Positions 51,013 to 54,901 of a DNA stretch of 54,901 nucleotides are shown here, piece by piece. Within the stretch, counting starts at the first letter, position 1; each line of letters opens with the position of its first letter. The position numbers were made by a program, and so were the translations under genes. The notes beneath the pieces were generated by a model. The model did not search any database. It was not told the origin of the DNA and saw only the letters and a program-made list of their open reading frames with translations. The stretch is from Serpula lacrymans var. lacrymans S7.9 (lineage: Eukaryota > Basidiomycota > Agaricomycetes > Boletales > Serpulaceae): positions 460,986 through 515,886 of the forward strand of contig NW_006763291.1 of assembly GCF_000218685.1 (NCBI RefSeq), in the 5' to 3' direction.

Positions 51013-53276
51013 CCGACCATAGTATGTTTGTTCAGAACTCTGTTCACAAGTCTCCAATAACATTTTAGAATGTGTTTGCAGAGAGGCTGACTCCTTTTGG
51101 TTTTGATTCTTTTCAGATCTCCGTGGTGGACTTAATGCACGAGTTTGAGCTTGGTGTATGGAAGTCAACCTTCACCCATCTCATCTGTCTTCTCTTTTCC
51201 ATCAGTCACTCAGCCGTTGCTGATTTAGATGCAAGGTTTGTAAGCAAAATATATTTTCTAATTTATCTGACTTCCTTATAGGTATCGTCAAATTCTTCCC
51301 TTTGGCCAAGGAAACATTTGCGCATTCGTTACAAATATATCTGAGATGAGAAAATTAGCAGCAAGGAACTTTGAGGATATACTGCAGGTATAGTTTTTCT
51401 ATTTGTTCCGAGACATGCTTACTTATTGACCTGTAGTACTTTATGCCGGCTTTCAAAGGCTTATTTCCCCCAGAGCACGATAAAATAGTACAAACCCTCC
51501 TTTTCCGACTGTCTGAATGGCATGCACTTTCCAAGTTACATATTCACACAAAATCTACTCTGGAATTACTAGACACGGCGCTTAAAGCCCTTTGCAAGCA
51601 AGCCCGCCAATTTCAGGACATTACATGTTCAGCTTTCAAGACAATGGAATTACCACGTGAAAAGGCTGCTTGTCTTTGGAGGCTGAAAGACAAACCCACT
51701 CTGAGTAAGGCAGAAGGGACCGGTACCCGTAATAAGGTATTCAATCTGGGTACTTACAAGTTTCACGCACTTGCAGACTATGTGCACACAATTTGCCTCT
51801 TTGGTTGCATGGACTTGTATACCACACAAATAGCTGAGTTTACATCCCCTAAAAAACCTAATTAAACCACAATAATACTTCTGTAATAGGGTGAATTAGC
51901 ACATCGCTTGGTTAAACACTTTTATAGGCGTACCAACAAAACGCAAGTCATAAAGCAGCTTTTGATCCAAGAGCTGCGCCTCAGGAGGATGATGCGTAAT
52001 GAGCCAGAACCTACCTTACACCCTCACCATCAAGCTCCCAAAGACACCCACAATAATGAAGGTGTTGAAAGGCAGGAACAAGGGTCCAACATCCAGGTGC
52101 ACCATCACATATTGTCATATCGTCATAACCCCTTGGATCTCCACTCATTCCTTGGGAAGTTCCCTGTGGACAACCCTGCAATAATGGTACAAAATTCTGA
52201 CAATAGTATAATCCATTGCACTGACTGTGAATTTACAGTCATTCATTCCTCAATTAAAAAGCCACTTACTAGGATGTGTCATGAATCTCGAATATGATGG
52301 AGACAAAACTGACTTCACGCCCCTGCAGCGGAATGATCTTCAAATAGTCAATAATCATATATATTTGATGCAGCTTTTTCAAGTAAACTATGTTACATAT
52401 AATGTCAAGTGCGATAGAGACTCACTCAACCCTCGCATTGGTTGCAATGTCATGGTGAAGTCTCACGAGAAAAACGCATCCCACCCCTTTTGGTACGCTA
52501 GGGTTTTTGGAGTGTTCCATACTCAAGTTCTCCATGTTGGACCAAACACCATCAACTCCTCCGTTCAATACATGGAATTTTTATGGGTACGTTGGTATGC
52601 TAAGGTGACTGGACACAGATTGGGTTTCAAGGTTGCTCAGTTACCCAAGATTGGTTTTGTAGATTTGGGGGATAAGGTCTCTCAATTTGGCTTCTTGGAC
52701 CCTTTGCTGGTTATTTGCAGCTGTAACCTCATCCCCGCCTTCCATGATGAACAAACCTCTGCCTTATTGAGGCCAGGCCCATCTGCTAGCCATGCTCCTG
52801 GTGAGTCTGATGATTAGAGCGCATATTATGTTAACATGTAAGTTTTTCCTTCCCTGTTGACTGTTTACATTGGCTTACCAAGAGCAGTTTTGTTGATTGC
52901 AACATGTTCATGAGATTCTGTGGGGGTGGCATTAGCCATATGGCTTGCTCGCAATTGGTCTTGAGCAAAGATATAGTCGACAAGGCATCTGACAAGGAGG
53001 AGGATGTGACGGTGCACAGTAGAAGACCTTAGAGGGAGTGTATAGCTGGAGTTTACAGATCAATTCAGGCAGACCAACCAACCACCAGTGGGGCAAGGTC
53101 AGCAGAGAAAAGGCTGGCATTTGATGGGGTCCAGGTGATGGAGGACAAAGACGAGGTTGACCCCGAAGAGGAGGATATGGACATCAATGCCGTGGAAATG
53201 GACTTTGATGATGGGGAGTTTGATGACAACAACAAGGACAAGCCTGATATATTTGACAATTTTGATGACTTATGAT
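51013..53276 (+). pseudogene. CACTA-like transposase, 3' half
   Basis: It begins with the target-site pentamer ccgac and continues with cata and an intron (51022-51068). The next exons read ERLTPFGFDSFQIS and VVDLMHEFELGVWK, then after introns near 51240-51280 and 51390-51437 ISEMRKLAARNFEDILQ, YFMPAFKGLFPPEHD and FRLSEWHALSKLHIHT. They continue with VKHFYRRTNKTQVIKQL, a DSLNPRIGCNVMVKSHE to HPFWYARVFGVFH segment, MEFLWVRWYAKV and FGFLDPLLVICSCNLIPAF. A last exon (about 52870-53276) reads NMFMRFCGGGISHMA and ends in a long acidic tail (EEDMDINAVEMDFDDGEFDD). Stops (for example TAG near 53029) and frame changes show decay. The first half lies inverted at 25688-23975. Confidence 0.8.
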
Positions 53277-54901
53277 GCAGTATCTTCATTTCAACACCTC
53301 TTTCGCTTTACATTACAGATCCCCCATACCAGTATATCACTCAGTAACTTGGAACTATTTCATAGTGGCTTCTCACTATCTTGTTCATGTGAAACATGGA
53401 CATTGATAATTAGGATGCTATATAGTACATGTACTTGGAACCAACCCGTAGACTTTTGCTCTCAGAAAGCTTGACACTAATATTGAAATATCACTGTACT
53501 GTGTGTGATTGCTGAATCCACTAAGTTGGATATCGTAGTCATGGCACCAAATTTATTACTAAGTTTACCTTGTAATTACAAATGGCTAGAAAGCCAAGTC
53601 AAATCAGATACTATACTTACCAAGAAGTTGTAAGGTGTCGCATTTTTTATCCCTAGCAAATCGAGCTTGGAGCACCCGCGGACCATTATGGGTGCAAATA
53701 TCATAAGCTCAAAAAATTACGAAGACTTCATCATGCCATTGTCGACATCTGACATATATTAGGTGTTAGAGATACCATTTATTGCAAGTGCAAAACAATT
53801 GATGGCTTTGCTATGTAGTTTGAAAGAACTCACATTGTTAAATCTCTATTGATAGGCTTATTGTGGACTCAGCATATTGTGATATAATTACTGCACAGTC
53901 ATAAATATTGACGTGAATTGAACTGCACTGATAAAGAGTTGTAGACAACTGACATTAGTTGACCATTGTGGATATGAATATCATGAACTAAAAAAGTCAT
54001 GTTAACCTTGTCACGTTATTGCAGATGTCCCACCCTTGTTGAGCTTATTGGAGGGAGTTATCGTAAGCTCAAAAATTTGAACGTCATTGCAATATAGTTG
54101 AAAGGAACTTACACTAATGGTTCTTCATGGATGCGCCTGTCATCAGATCAGATTGTTGCAATTGCATTATTGTTCAGTTGTGTACCAAGAAAATTGAGCG
54201 GTCATTCAGATATAAGGTCCTAATGGACAGGAATTATTGTGACATTTTACAATGCCTTGGAATGTATTTATATTCCGCTAACAAAAATGAAAATCTGAAT
54301 AACATATCAACTGGGTTACATTCTCATATACCTTGAGTATAACAGCCACAATCATGTCGGGATATGTACAAACCACAAAATGCCATATCATGATCATTGG
54401 GGTTTCTTGATGAGACTATGGCCCACAAATGCCACCCAATGTTTTACACAAACTATTGACTAGTTCTCCCAGATCATCATTCCTGCCGAACTTGGTTTCT
54501 CTATCCCCTTTACCTTACACAACCACCCTCGATGGAGCAGCTTGCTCAAGTCATTGAGACCGAGTGTCACTTTTCTTTGAGTAAGCCTTCCACCAACAAT
54601 ATCCCAGGTAGACAAGGACCTTCTGATGGCAAATATTTTGGAAAGGATTACTCTATTGCAACATCTAATCATAGGCCATGGTATGCTCCTCCTCTGTTAT
54701 TGTTTTGGCACATCTCATCGGAGAATGTAGCTTGTGCAAATTGATTTATGAGTTTTAAATTAATCCTTTCTCTTGCCTCTCTATCCCACCTAGAAAATCT
54801 GACTTTGCACTCAGCAATAGACTGTTATTCTAGTTGTGATTGCTCTTGAGATTCACATGACAGTACCAGCGCATTCTCCTCATTATGCAACATCACTTTT
54901 G
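53277..54901. other. No gene recognised; two diverged repeats
   Basis: No convincing coding region is seen. Two stretches resemble each other over about 150 bp (53683-53835 and 53960-54110). Shared words are gaccatt.tgg, atatcat.a.ct.aaaaa and tt.gaaag.aact.aca. The frames at 54127-54336 and 54532-54744 have no recognisable features. Confidence 0.35.

Noticed and set aside
1..54901. CRISPR arrays, bacterial operons, rRNA genes or phage-like systems
   Set aside because: None seen; intron structure and element types show a fungal chromosome.

Overview
The window looks like transposon-rich chromosome from a filamentous basidiomycete, most likely an Agaricomycete. The reasons are many short spliceosomal introns (about 42-80 nt, GT..AG with occasional GC..AG), a chromodomain-bearing Ty3/gypsy element, fungal hAT, PIF/Harbinger and CACTA-like transposon relics, and a fungal-type fused pseudouridine-degradation gene. 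There are no bacterial features. A 100-N assembly gap lies at 34913-35012.

Layout. 1-2.4 kb: a solo LTR inside a LINE fragment, then a decayed Ty3 pol fragment. 2.8-11.5 kb: the only island that looks like host genes. It holds a large multi-exon gene of unknown function (minus strand, one homopolymer frameshift), a 15-exon gene for a bifunctional pseudouridine-5'-phosphate glycosidase/PfkB kinase (all splice phases close to give 809 codons), and an unidentified minus-strand reading frame. 11.8-15.7 kb: transposon-associated fragments, another solo LTR and a minus-strand coiled-coil gene. 15.7-24.0 kb: full-length chromodomain Ty3 element copy 1 (plus). 24.0-42.8 kb: half of a CACTA-like transposase gene, a small coiled-coil gene, degenerate reading frames, a dead hAT element, a dead PIF/Harbinger element with its Myb/SANT-like partner gene, another repeat-family pseudogene, a third solo LTR and one small membrane-protein ORF. 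42.8-51.0 kb: Ty3 copy 2 (minus), with an intact 1338-residue pol. 51.0-53.3 kb: the other half of the CACTA-like gene. The rest is unassigned.

Main discovery. The two 8.25-kb Ty3 copies lie in opposite orientation and carry exchanged target-site duplications: gggat/gtcgg on copy 1 and, in its own orientation, gtcgg/gggat on copy 2. Inverting the 18.8 kb between them gives both elements a perfect 5-bp duplication. It also rejoins the two halves of the CACTA-like gene through an in-phase intron and puts a TATA-bearing promoter back in front of the gene at 15712. The window therefore records two retrotransposon insertions followed by an inversion through recombination between them.

The Ty3 family also shows an 11-nt match between the first internal bases after the 5' LTR and a site 30-36 nt downstream of the LTR TATA box. 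This is the signature of Tf1/sushi-type self-priming. The family carries about 1.5 kb of extra coding sequence upstream of gag.

All family assignments were made by reading motifs and remembered family patterns, with no database search.
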